From Lachnospiraceae bacterium (GTDB lineage Bacteria > Bacillota > Clostridia > Lachnospirales > Lachnospiraceae), in assembly GCA_900759665.1 (NCBI GenBank), contig CAAEWE010000081.1, positions 62,001 to 126,000 on the forward strand: a stretch of DNA of 64,000 nucleotides, given 5' to 3'. Below are positions 1 through 7,356 of this stretch, in pieces (position 1 is the first letter of the stretch; every line of letters begins with the position of its first letter). Made by a program: the position numbers and the translations under genes. The notes below the pieces were generated by a model. The model saw only the letters and a program-made list of their open reading frames with translations, searched no databases and had not been told where the DNA came from.

Positions 1-991
1 TCCGTGTCATCATATGCTCCAGTGCTGTCCGGGCGTATGCTTTCAGTTCTGTCATAATGGTATCCATGGATTTGTTGTGGACAAAGTAATTGAAATAAAC
101 ATATGCCGACTGTGCTGTCTGCACATTATAGAAATCCTTCAGATCCTTCATATACAGGACTGAGGGCGGCAGAGTATATTCTTCGTGATACCCGTCACAG
201 GACTCGTGGTTCAGATTGATCAGACGGACCAGCTCGGCTGCTGTATTGGCAGCATCAAATCCCTCAAAGCACTGTCCGACATGAGTTTCCTTTCCGTAAA
301 TATAAAAGCAGGGAAGAAGTTTTCCAACAGTTCCCGTGTAGATATACTGATGGGGATCGCCTTCATAAAGGGGGCAGGTATAATCATTATTGATTGCAAA
401 CTTATATTGTAAGCCATATTTTTCCTGAAGGGCAAGCAGATGATCCAGCCCTTCAATAATTCCGGTATGCTGATTTTCTTCTACGGGATTAAAGGACACC
501 AGAATATTTCCTTTTAACTTGTCCGAATTTTGGGACAGATATTTGATCAATACCATAAATACGGCATCTCCGCTTTTCATATCACAGCTTCCGCGGCCTA
601 CCAGATAATCCCCTGTTTCAATATCCTTTCTCAACACCTCCGGGATATCATTGCTTGCAAGCATAGCATCCAGCAGCTTGTCACAGTCAAAGGCATACTC
701 CTTAAAATGACCAAAGTCTTCTACTCCGACTGTATCGATGTGTCCGTGAAACAGGATCGTATCTTTATAGTCGCCTGCAGTGCCACGGAGCAGAGCAAAC
801 ACATTTTTTCTCTGAAGAGGATCGTTTTTCAGAGGAATGGTGCAAAGATACTCCGGGTGTTCCTGAAAATAAGGAAGCTTCTTAAAATATCCATAGATAA
901 AATCGGCAATTTCTGCTTCTCCTTCCGGCTCACTGTTGACACTGGCAATGGACACCAGTTGTTTTGTTAATGTTTCCATTTCATTATACAT
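1..991 (-). CDS. RocB-like M20 family metallopeptidase (3' part outside window)
   Basis: I translated this from the reverse strand. It is open for 330 codons from the ATG at 991 to the left edge, so the C-terminal part is missing (RocB proteins are about 550 residues, from memory). M20 hallmarks are visible: a metal-binding ILFHGHIDTV motif, then GRGSCDMKSG, then VEENQHTG, followed by the THVGQCFEGFDAANTAAEL stretch typical of the RocB branch. M20 enzymes are cytosolic zinc amidohydrolases; RocB is linked to arginine use, but its exact substrate is not settled. The start is set by GAGGTGAT a few bases upstream. It lies 48 bp after the ABC ATPase in the same leftward operon, which suggests import followed by hydrolysis of a guanidino or acylated amino acid. 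The family call is firm; the substrate is inference. Confidence 0.85.
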   Translation of the reverse strand, partial: MYNEMETLTKQLVSIASVNSEPEGEAEIADFIYGYFKKLPYFQEHPEYLCTIPLKNDPLQRKNVFALLRGTAGDYKDTILFHGHIDTVGVEDFGHFKEYAFDCDKLLDAMLASNDIPEVLRKDIETGDYLVGRGSCDMKSGDAVFMVLIKYLSQNSDKLKGNILVSFNPVEENQHTGIIEGLDHLLALQEKYGLQYKFAINNDYTCPLYEGDPHQYIYTGTVGKLLPCFYIYGKETHVGQCFEGFDAANTAAELVRLINLNHESCDGYHEEYTLPPSVLYMKDLKDFYNVQTAQSAYVYFNYFVHNKSMDTIMTELKAYARTALEHMMTR

Positions 992-1039
992 AAATATCAC
1001 CTCATCTTTCTGGAAAATGGTTCCTATTTTCGGATTGAT

Positions 1040-1777
1040 TTATAACATTTTAGACAGGAATTTCTTTGCACGATCGGACTTCGGATGATTGAAGAATTCC
1101 TCCGGAGGTGCATCCTCCACGATCACACTTTCATCCATAAAGATAATACGGTCGGCTACTTCTCTGGCAAATCCCATTTCGTGGGTAACCAGGATCATGG
1201 TGATACCTGTTTTGGCAAGCTCCTTGATTACATCAAGCACCTCAGATACCATTTCCGGATCAAGGGCGGAGGTTGGTTCGTCAAACAGGATCACTTCCGG
1301 ATCCATGGCAAGGGCACGGGCAATCGCCACACGCTGTTTCTGTCCACCGGATAAGGTGATGGGATAAACATCTGCCTTGTCATCCAGACCGACGCGGTTC
1401 AGAAGCTCATGTGCCCGCGCAGTCGCATCCGCTTTTGGTATTTTTTTCGTTTTCATTGGGGCATAGATCATATTTTTCATAATGGTCATATGTTCAAATA
1501 AGTTGAAATGCTGGAAAACCATGCCGACTTTCTGACGAACCTCCCGGATCGGGGCACCTTTGGCGGTGATTTCCGTGCCGCATACCGTGATGGATCCGGA
1601 GGTTGGTGTTTCCAACAGATTCATGCATCGGAGCATGGTAGATTTTCCGGAACCGGAGGGACCGATGATCACAAGGACTTCTCCCTTTTGAACATCAAGA
1701 GAAATATCTTTTAAAACCTCCAGATCTCCAAAGGATTTATAAAGGTGTTCCATATGTATCATATTTTCTTTTTCCAT
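1040..1777 (-). CDS. Polar amino acid ABC transporter, ATP-binding protein (GlnQ/ArtP type)
   Basis: About 245 residues, the usual size for a GlnQ-type ATPase. In order it shows Walker A GPSGSGKST near residue 40, a Q-loop region VGMVFQHFNLF, the signature LSGGQKQRVAIARAL, Walker B VILFDEPTSALD and the switch His in THEMGFAREV. It should energise uptake of a polar or basic amino acid through a permease and binding protein that are not in this window. Two ATGs compete. The one at 1786 directly abuts the AAAGG element, while the one at 1777 sits 9 bases after it, so I prefer 1777. It is the first gene of the leftward operon and shares the divergent control region with the amidinotransferase operon. 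The class is certain; the amino acid is inferred only from context. Confidence 0.93.
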   Translation of the reverse strand: MEKENMIHMEHLYKSFGDLEVLKDISLDVQKGEVLVIIGPSGSGKSTMLRCMNLLETPTSGSITVCGTEITAKGAPIREVRQKVGMVFQHFNLFEHMTIMKNMIYAPMKTKKIPKADATARAHELLNRVGLDDKADVYPITLSGGQKQRVAIARALAMDPEVILFDEPTSALDPEMVSEVLDVIKELAKTGITMILVTHEMGFAREVADRIIFMDESVIVEDAPPEEFFNHPKSDRAKKFLSKML

Positions 1778-1809
1778 AGTATCCATCCTTTCTTTATTAA
1801 AAGCTGGTA

Positions 1810-1878
1810 ATTTCCAAAATATATTTTTTGGAAATAAAAAAGACGTTCTTTGAAAATTGTGTTTCCAAAAACGCCTTT
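1810..1878 (-). terminator. Terminator-like leader hairpins of the leftward operon
   Basis: In the leftward transcript a stem of AAGGCGTT with AACGTCTT (one wobble) is followed directly by a run of six U (complement of 1836-1841). A second AT-rich hairpin, ATTTCCAAAA with TTTTGGAAAT, follows at 1810-1835. Both lie between the promoter at 1900-1928 and the ATPase start, so they may act as an attenuator. There is almost no room upstream of the first stem for a classical aptamer, so a protein-controlled antiterminator, or constitutive partial termination, fits better than a riboswitch. Confidence 0.5.
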
Positions 1879-1893
1879 GTTTTACGATACTCT

Positions 1894-1928
1894 GTATACA
1901 GTATACTATCGGAATTGTCTGATGTCAA
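1894..1928 (-). promoter_or_regulatory. Leftward promoter with palindromic operator over the -10
   Basis: On the reverse strand there is TTGACA (1923-1928), a 17-base spacer and TATACT (1900-1905). The -10 lies inside a 13-base palindrome, GTATAC-A-GTATAC, at 1894-1906. The same palindrome covers the -10 of the opposite promoter. A dimeric repressor bound here would block RNA polymerase on both sides. The regulator is not encoded next to the site within this window. Confidence 0.75.
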
Positions 1929-1961
1929 TAAAAGAAAGTGAAAAAAAGTTAAAAAATAGAG

Positions 1962-1996
1962 TTGACATACCGTGGGAATGGTCGTATACTGTATAC
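1962..1996 (+). promoter_or_regulatory. Rightward promoter with the same palindromic operator
   Basis: TTGACA at 1962-1967, a 17-base spacer and TATACT at 1985-1990. The palindrome GTATAC-T-GTATAC at 1984-1996 overlaps the -10. The centre-to-centre distance to the twin operator is 90 bp. The promoter drives the amidinotransferase operon. The arrangement is visible directly; regulator identity is unknown, and a GntR-like dimer is only a guess. Confidence 0.78.
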
Positions 1997-2006
1997 AAGA
2001 AAAACG

Positions 2007-2103
2007 AAGGCGTTGAGTGATCATGAACTCGACGCCTTTATTTTTTGGAAAATGTTGTATTTTCCGTGGTATCAGTTGGGGCAGAATATCTTTTGAACCC
2101 AAC
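2007..2103 (+). terminator. Terminator-like leader hairpin plus two further stems
   Basis: A 12-bp stem, AAGGCGTTGAGT with ACTCGACGCCTT (one G-T pair), is followed by a T-rich tract at 2037-2046, as in an intrinsic terminator. Two more stems follow: GGAAAAT with ATTTTCC (2047-2065) and GTTGGG with CCCAAC (2075-2103). They lie between the promoter and the ribosome binding site at 2123-2134. The layout mirrors the opposite leader, which has its own U-run hairpin followed by a GGAAA/TTTCC stem. Confidence 0.5.
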
Positions 2104-2142
2104 ATCAATTATATTATGTTTCGAAAGAAAGGGGTCTTTATT

Positions 2143-3147
2143 ATGTCATCATTATCACAGGACGCTTACCACAAAGTATTGAAATTATTTCCACCTTCAC
2201 CATCACCTGCTTTTGAGGAGCCGGATCAGTTAGTGAAGCACTGGGGAAAGGCATGGGGAGTAAACAGTGAAATCGGAAAGCTTCGTATGATATTGCTTCA
2301 TAAACCGGGAGTGGAGATGAAATGTATTAAAAAGGAACTTTGGAATGAGGAAGTGGGAGCGATCATTGCACCGGACAGATCCTGGTATTGGAGAGATAAA
2401 GAGGAGCCGGATCTGGATAAAATGATCGAGGAGCACGAAGCATTTGCCAAGGTGCTGCGGGACAATGGAGCAGAGGTTGTTTATCTGGATGGAATTGATC
2501 CGGACAGACCAAAGGCTGTCAATTGCCGTGATGTGGGAACAGCGATTCCGGGAGGCTTTGTTGTAGGACGATTTGCACCGTTGATGAGACGTGGTGAGGA
2601 GCAGAGAGCTTCTATGTCTGTTGCGAAACTTGGAATGCCGATCGTTCGTACGATCACGGGTACCGGTACTTTTGAGGGCGGCAACTTTATGTTTATTGAT
2701 GATAAGCATGCAGCCGTTGGCTATTCCCAGCGTACCAATGAGGAAGGAATCCGTCAGTTACGGGAGGTTTTAAACGGTATGGGAATTGAGCTTCTGGTGA
2801 TTCCGTTAACCGGTTTCCGTCTTCACATTGATGGATGCTTTATGATCGTGGATCATCACAAGGCAATCTATCAGCCGGAAAATGTACCGTATTTTATTTT
2901 GGAAAAATTAAAATCACTGGGCTTTGAAATGATTCAGATTGACCGGAGAGATACCGCTAATCCGATCAACTGTGTTCCTTTGGAACCCGGCAAGGTTATT
3001 ATGATGGAGGGAACCGATTATACGGCAGATATTCTTGCCAAGAAGGGCATTGAAGTGATTCAGGTAGAGTACAGTGAGATCCAGAAGAATGGTGGTGGAC
3101 TGCATTGCTCCAGTCTTCCTCTGATCCGTGATTTTATTACGTATTAA
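2143..3147 (+). CDS. Amidinotransferase / dimethylarginine dimethylaminohydrolase-fold enzyme
   Basis: 334 residues from the ATG at 2143, placed 8 bases after GAAAGAAAGGGG; a longer in-frame reading upstream runs through the leader hairpins and is not credible. The guanidino-modifying (GME, pentein) fold is shown by the N-terminal WGKAWGVNSEIGKLRMILLH, an acidic GTFEGGNFMFID, the catalytic His region FRLHIDGCFMIVDHH and the nucleophile Cys in GGGLHCSSLPL near the C terminus. Such enzymes hydrolyse or transfer the amidino group of arginine or methylarginines through a covalent thiouronium intermediate in the cytosol. The motifs do not separate dimethylarginine hydrolase, arginine deiminase-like and amidinotransferase activity. 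It leads an operon with an aminotransferase and a dehydrogenase. Confidence 0.85.
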   Translation: MSSLSQDAYHKVLKLFPPSPSPAFEEPDQLVKHWGKAWGVNSEIGKLRMILLHKPGVEMKCIKKELWNEEVGAIIAPDRSWYWRDKEEPDLDKMIEEHEAFAKVLRDNGAEVVYLDGIDPDRPKAVNCRDVGTAIPGGFVVGRFAPLMRRGEEQRASMSVAKLGMPIVRTITGTGTFEGGNFMFIDDKHAAVGYSQRTNEEGIRQLREVLNGMGIELLVIPLTGFRLHIDGCFMIVDHHKAIYQPENVPYFILEKLKSLGFEMIQIDRRDTANPINCVPLEPGKVIMMEGTDYTADILAKKGIEVIQVEYSEIQKNGGGLHCSSLPLIRDFITY

Positions 3148-3165
3148 TTTGGAAAGGCACAGGTT

Positions 3166-4269
3166 ATGATTATGTTAGCAGATATGATTAATGATTATGT
3201 AAAAGACAGCCCGGCTTACCGGGTAGGAATTACGATGGATGATGTGCGGGAGGATTATGTGCTGGCTGACTTCCGCGATGACATCTGTAAAATGAATGAA
3301 AATGAAAATCTGCTGGGAGTATCTCCGAAGGCAGTAAAAGCAATGCAGGAGACGGCGGTTTTATGCAATTATTATCCGGAAGGAACCGGAAAAGCACTCC
3401 GGAGAAAACTTGCCGAAAGGTATGGCTTGTCAGAATATCACTATATGATCACGGAAGGAGCCAGTGTTGCGATCAATGTGATCGGAGAAGTGTTTATTCG
3501 GGAGGGGGATGAGGTACTGATCCCGGCACAATCGTATGGTGCCTACGGAAACACGGCAAAACGGTTTAAGGGAACGCCGGTTTATGTTCCTATGAGGGGT
3601 GATAAGGGGATAGATCTGGATGCTGTTCTGGATGCCATTACGCCGAAAACGAAACTGATCTTTATCTGCAATCCCAACAATCCAACCGGTATGGCGTTAA
3701 ATGATGAGGAGCTTCTGGATTTTATCAGGAAGGTTCCGGATCACGTAATGGTTGTAGTAGATGAGGCATATTTCCAGTTTATCCGCAGGGAAGATTATAA
3801 AACAGCTTTGGATGCTATTACAGAGGAAAACTGCCGGGTAATGGTTATTCGTACTTTTTCGAAGGTTTACGGAATGGCAGGAGCCCGTGTGGGGTATGTG
3901 GTTTCCAGTCTGGAAGTCATCCGGTATCTGAGCCGCATGGTCAATTATTTTTGTACCAATAAACTGGCACTTGCCGGGGCACTGGCGGCTCTGGATGACA
4001 AAGAGTTTGAAGAATTAACCTTAAGTACTGTTCGTGAGGAACGTATTTATCTGACACAGGAGCTGGAAAAGATGGGATATTATGTTTGTCCATCGGATAC
4101 TAATTTTATCTTTGTGGATTTACAGACGGATTCCATGAAGCTTTGTGAAAAAATGCAGCAGTTTGGAATTATTCTTCGTGGAGATTACGACTACACCCGT
4201 ATTTCCATCGGCACAAGAAAACAGAATCAGCGGGTCATTGAAAAATTAAAGGAAGTCCTTGGAAAGTAG
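3166..4269 (+). CDS. PLP-dependent class I/II aminotransferase (HisC-like)
   Basis: 367 residues, starting 9 bases after GGAAAGG. It has the fold-type I signatures of histidinol-phosphate-type aminotransferases: NENENLLGVSP near the N terminus, ICNPNNPTGMAL, VVVDEAYFQF and the PLP lysine in RTFSKVYGMAGARVGY. It should swap an amino group between an amino acid and a 2-oxo acid in the cytosol. There is no histidine operon around it. Instead it sits 18 bp after the guanidino-modifying enzyme and 17 bp before a 2-hydroxyacid dehydrogenase. That suggests it converts an amino acid to the oxo acid reduced by the next enzyme, or the reverse. The substrate is not evident from sequence. Confidence 0.88.
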   Translation: MIMLADMINDYVKDSPAYRVGITMDDVREDYVLADFRDDICKMNENENLLGVSPKAVKAMQETAVLCNYYPEGTGKALRRKLAERYGLSEYHYMITEGASVAINVIGEVFIREGDEVLIPAQSYGAYGNTAKRFKGTPVYVPMRGDKGIDLDAVLDAITPKTKLIFICNPNNPTGMALNDEELLDFIRKVPDHVMVVVDEAYFQFIRREDYKTALDAITEENCRVMVIRTFSKVYGMAGARVGYVVSSLEVIRYLSRMVNYFCTNKLALAGALAALDDKEFEELTLSTVREERIYLTQELEKMGYYVCPSDTNFIFVDLQTDSMKLCEKMQQFGIILRGDYDYTRISIGTRKQNQRVIEKLKEVLGK

Positions 4270-4286
4270 GGCAGGAGGAGGCAGAC

Positions 4287-5258
4287 ATGAAAATCTTATT
4301 TTGTGATTATCAGATTCCGGTTCCTCATACTTATGAAAAAGAGTTGATAGAAAAAGAAATTCCCGGAGCTGTTTTTGAAGAATATGTATATGAGGGCGAT
4401 GAAAAGAAGCTGTATGACAAGGTTGCGGATGCAGATGCGATCATGACCTGTTTCCTAAAAATTGACCGTGTGCTGTTAGAGCATGCCCCAAGGCTGAAAA
4501 TGATCAGTGTGGATGCTACGGGATATGGTGATGTGGATGTAGATGCCGCAAGGGAAAAAGGAATCTGTGTTGCGACTCTCGGAGATTATTGTACCGATGA
4601 GGTGGCGAATCATGCCATGGCGCTGATCCTGGCACTGATCAAGCAGTTGAAACCATATGATGAACTGATCCAGGAGAAACAGATGTACCGTTTCCGTGAG
4701 TTGGAGGCACCGGTGAAGATCTCCAGACAGAAGCTTGCGATCGTAGGATATGGAAGGATTGGCAGAGCTGTTGCAAAACGGGCAGCCGTTTTTGGTTTTG
4801 AGATTCTGGCAGTGACCCGTCATCCGGAGCAGTATGGCCTGAAAGAGGACGGAGTAACTTACGTATCTGTGGAAGAGGCATTAAGGGAAGCGGATATCGT
4901 TTCCAATCATATGAATCAGACACAGGAAAATGAGGATTATTTTGACTGGGAAAAGTTTTGTCAGATGAAAAAAACAGCATATTTTGTGAATGTGGGACGT
5001 GGGGCATGTGTTTCTGAAACAGCCCTTGCCAGAGCGTTGGATGAAGGAGAGATTGCCGGAGCAGGACTTGATGTTCTGAAGGGGACACAGCCGGATCTGG
5101 AAAAGACAAATTTATGTCATCGTCCGAATGTGATCCTGACACCCCATTCTGCTTTTTATTCAAAGGAAGTTATGGAGTTTCTCGCAGAAGCTCCGGCTCG
5201 AAATGTAATAAATTATTTTGGTGGTCAGATGGATAAGATTTCAAATATTGTCTGCTGA
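4287..5258 (+). CDS. D-2-hydroxyacid dehydrogenase family protein
   Basis: 323 residues, with AGGAGG before the start. It has the NAD-binding Rossmann motif in KLAIVGYGRIGRAVAKRA and the family NVGRGACVSETALARAL segment carrying the substrate-binding Arg. GLDVL and the late catalytic His in TPHSAFYS follow. These enzymes reduce 2-oxo acids to D-2-hydroxy acids with NADH. Where relatives have an EP dipeptide after the DV motif, this protein has KGTQPDLEK. It is tightly spaced with the aminotransferase (17 bp) and the MATE gene (21 bp), so a coupled aminotransferase-reductase-export route is plausible. The exact oxo acid is unknown. Confidence 0.88.
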   Translation: MKILFCDYQIPVPHTYEKELIEKEIPGAVFEEYVYEGDEKKLYDKVADADAIMTCFLKIDRVLLEHAPRLKMISVDATGYGDVDVDAAREKGICVATLGDYCTDEVANHAMALILALIKQLKPYDELIQEKQMYRFRELEAPVKISRQKLAIVGYGRIGRAVAKRAAVFGFEILAVTRHPEQYGLKEDGVTYVSVEEALREADIVSNHMNQTQENEDYFDWEKFCQMKKTAYFVNVGRGACVSETALARALDEGEIAGAGLDVLKGTQPDLEKTNLCHRPNVILTPHSAFYSKEVMEFLAEAPARNVINYFGGQMDKISNIVC

Positions 5259-5279
5259 TAAAAGGAGAGGAAAAGAAGC

Positions 5280-6656
5280 ATGAAGGAGAAAAAAGCCTCA
5301 ATGGATCTGTTGCTGCAGGGTTCTCCGTTTCGTGGAATCTTTCTGTTTGCCATGCCGATCATCGCAGGGAATATTTTTCAACAGATGTACAGCATTATGG
5401 ACTCTGTGATCGTTGGAAATTTTGTTGGAAAAGAAGCACTTGCGGCGATTGGCTCCGGTACAACCATCATTAATCTACTGATAGAAATTTTTATCGGCAT
5501 GGCAACCGGTGTCAGTGCTGTTGTGGCAAAATATTATGGTGCACGAAATGGTGAAAGACTGCAGAAAACGGTTCATACGGCTGTCGCATTCAGTATTCTT
5601 GCAGGAGTTTTTCTGATTATTTTCGGAATTGTTATAACGCCATATATTTTGAAGTGGATGAATACGCCGCAGGAGATGATACCGTCAGCCTTAAAATATT
5701 TACAGACATATTTTTGTGGTTCTCTGTTTCTGGTTTTTTATAATACAGGAACAGGAATTCTCCGGGGGATCGGAGATTCCAGGAGACCGCTTTATATTTT
5801 GATACTCAGCAGTATCAGTAATATCCTGCTGGATCTTCTGTTTGTTTGTGTATTTCGGACAGGAATTGCCGGCGCTGCCTGGGCCACGGTAATCTCGCAG
5901 GGGATCAGTGCGTTCATTGTTTTATATGTATTGTGTCGTGATACGGGGATGCATCAGTTAAAACCGGGACAGATCCGGCTGGAAAAAAGAGCCATGGGGG
6001 AAATTGCCAAAATGGGAATTCCCATTGGAATTCAAAGCGGACTGATTGCATTTTCTAATGTCGTTGTACAGACGAATATCAATTATTTTGGTGTGGATGC
6101 GGTGTCAGGCTGCAGTGCCTTTTTAAAGATTGATGGAATTCTGGTGCTTCCACTGGTCAGTTTTGGATTGGCTGCGATGACCTATACCAGCCAGAATCTG
6201 GGAGCGGGAAATATCGGCAGGATCCAGATGGGAAAACGTGCGACAATGATCATCTGTTTGTGTTATATTATTCCGGCATCCGTCTTTGTGTGGATCTTTG
6301 GAGCACCATTGATCGGTCTGTTTTCCCATGATAAAGCGGTGATCGCCTGCGGAAAGATTATGGTGCAGGTGATGACACCGGGCTACTGGATGCTGGGAGT
6401 GGCTCATGTGTATGCGGGGATTTTCCGCGGATGCGGCAAGTCATTTCAGACGATGCTGCTTATGCTGTTCAATCTGGTGGCCGTGCGCTTTTTATATCTT
6501 GGCGTGGCAGTAAAAATACACCATACACTGGCAGTGGTGTTAAGCTCTTATACGGTTTCCTGGGTGACAGTCATGGTGTCTGCAATACTTATGTCTAAAT
6601 TTATGGAAAAAAAAGATAATATATGGAATCCGGTTGATAACAGAAAGGAGCAGTGA
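5280..6656 (+). CDS. MATE family efflux transporter
   Basis: 458 residues with about 12 hydrophobic segments. The N-terminal IIAGNIFQQMYSIMDSVIVGNFVGKEALAAIG is the classic start of bacterial MATE (NorM/DinF-like) transporters, and the repeat half begins near GIPIGIQSGLIAFSNVVVQ. MATE proteins export organic cations or metabolites by Na+ or H+ antiport at the cytoplasmic membrane. It follows the dehydrogenase by 21 bp behind a good AGGAGAGG site. Placement in an amino-acid modifying operon suggests it may export the pathway product rather than act as a general drug pump. That link is inference. Confidence 0.92.
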   Translation: MKEKKASMDLLLQGSPFRGIFLFAMPIIAGNIFQQMYSIMDSVIVGNFVGKEALAAIGSGTTIINLLIEIFIGMATGVSAVVAKYYGARNGERLQKTVHTAVAFSILAGVFLIIFGIVITPYILKWMNTPQEMIPSALKYLQTYFCGSLFLVFYNTGTGILRGIGDSRRPLYILILSSISNILLDLLFVCVFRTGIAGAAWATVISQGISAFIVLYVLCRDTGMHQLKPGQIRLEKRAMGEIAKMGIPIGIQSGLIAFSNVVVQTNINYFGVDAVSGCSAFLKIDGILVLPLVSFGLAAMTYTSQNLGAGNIGRIQMGKRATMIICLCYIIPASVFVWIFGAPLIGLFSHDKAVIACGKIMVQVMTPGYWMLGVAHVYAGIFRGCGKSFQTMLLMLFNLVAVRFLYLGVAVKIHHTLAVVLSSYTVSWVTVMVSAILMSKFMEKKDNIWNPVDNRKEQ

Positions 6657-6660
6657 GTCT

Positions 6661-7185
6661 ATGGATAAAAAAACAAGCCTTTTTTTGGAGAGAAGAAGTA
6701 TCCGGAAATATAAGCCGGAAGAAGTAAAAAAAGAAGATCTGGATGCAGTGCTGGAGGCAGGGATATATGCCCCCTCCGGGGAAAATCATCAGGACACCAT
6801 ATCCATTGTGATCCGGGATCCGGAGCTGATCCGTAAATTATCCAGGATCAATGCGTCCTATGAGAGTAATCCTGACAGAGATGCTTTTTATGGTGCTCCG
6901 GTTCTGGTTCTGGTTATGGCGGACAGCCGGGTGGATACCTGGGTGGAGGATGGTTCTCTTGTCATCGGAAACATGTTAAATGCCGCTTATGCACAGGGGC
7001 TTGGTTCCTGCTGGATCCACTGGGCGAGACAGGAGATGGAGACTCCTTTTGGGAGGGAGCTTTGTAAAAAATGGAATATTCCGGAGGGATACCGGGGGGT
7101 TGGTTTTTGTATTTTGGGATATTCTGATGAGAGAGAGCGGCCGGCACCACGGCGGAAACCCGGACGAATCCTTTATGTGGATTGA
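6661..7185 (+). CDS. Nitroreductase family protein
   Basis: 174 residues. The N-terminal RRSIRKYKPEEVKKEDL and APSGENHQ match the FMN-binding start of the nitroreductase fold, and GLGSCWIHWARQE plus GFCILGYSDE match its later part. Such proteins use FMN and NAD(P)H to reduce nitro groups, quinones or flavins as cytosolic dimers. The start at 6661 is 10 bases after AAAGGAG, which lies inside the end of the MATE gene. The longer reading from 6634 would overlap that gene. It is the last gene of the operon and no clear terminator follows. Its role in the operon is unclear. Confidence 0.88.
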   Translation: MDKKTSLFLERRSIRKYKPEEVKKEDLDAVLEAGIYAPSGENHQDTISIVIRDPELIRKLSRINASYESNPDRDAFYGAPVLVLVMADSRVDTWVEDGSLVIGNMLNAAYAQGLGSCWIHWARQEMETPFGRELCKKWNIPEGYRGVGFCILGYSDERERPAPRRKPGRILYVD

Positions 7186-7234
7186 CGTTTTGGATCAAAT
7201 ATCAAAATAATGTTACTTTTTAGCTTAATAATTG

Positions 7235-7263
7235 TAGACGGAATAAAAATATAAAGATATAAT
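7235..7263 (+). promoter_or_regulatory. Probable promoter of the alpha-xylosidase gene
   Basis: TAGACG, a 17-base spacer and a perfect TATAAT at 7258-7263, about 94 bp before the start codon. The leader between them shows no obvious operator or cre-like site. Confidence 0.5.
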
Positions 7264-7356
7264 GTTATCATACAGTACAGCAGTGGTCGGTTTGTATATG
7301 GGGTCTCATCTGTTGTACACAGGTAGATTTTATTTATTTTGAAAGGAGTTTACAAC

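Noticed and set aside
530..970. 146-codon open frame on the + strand
   Set aside because: It is antisense to the RocB-like gene, whose frame carries all M20 motifs. No ribosome binding site or family pattern.
1998..2103. Guanidine riboswitch before the amidinotransferase gene
   Set aside because: The ykkC-type and ACGR-loop hairpin cores are not present.
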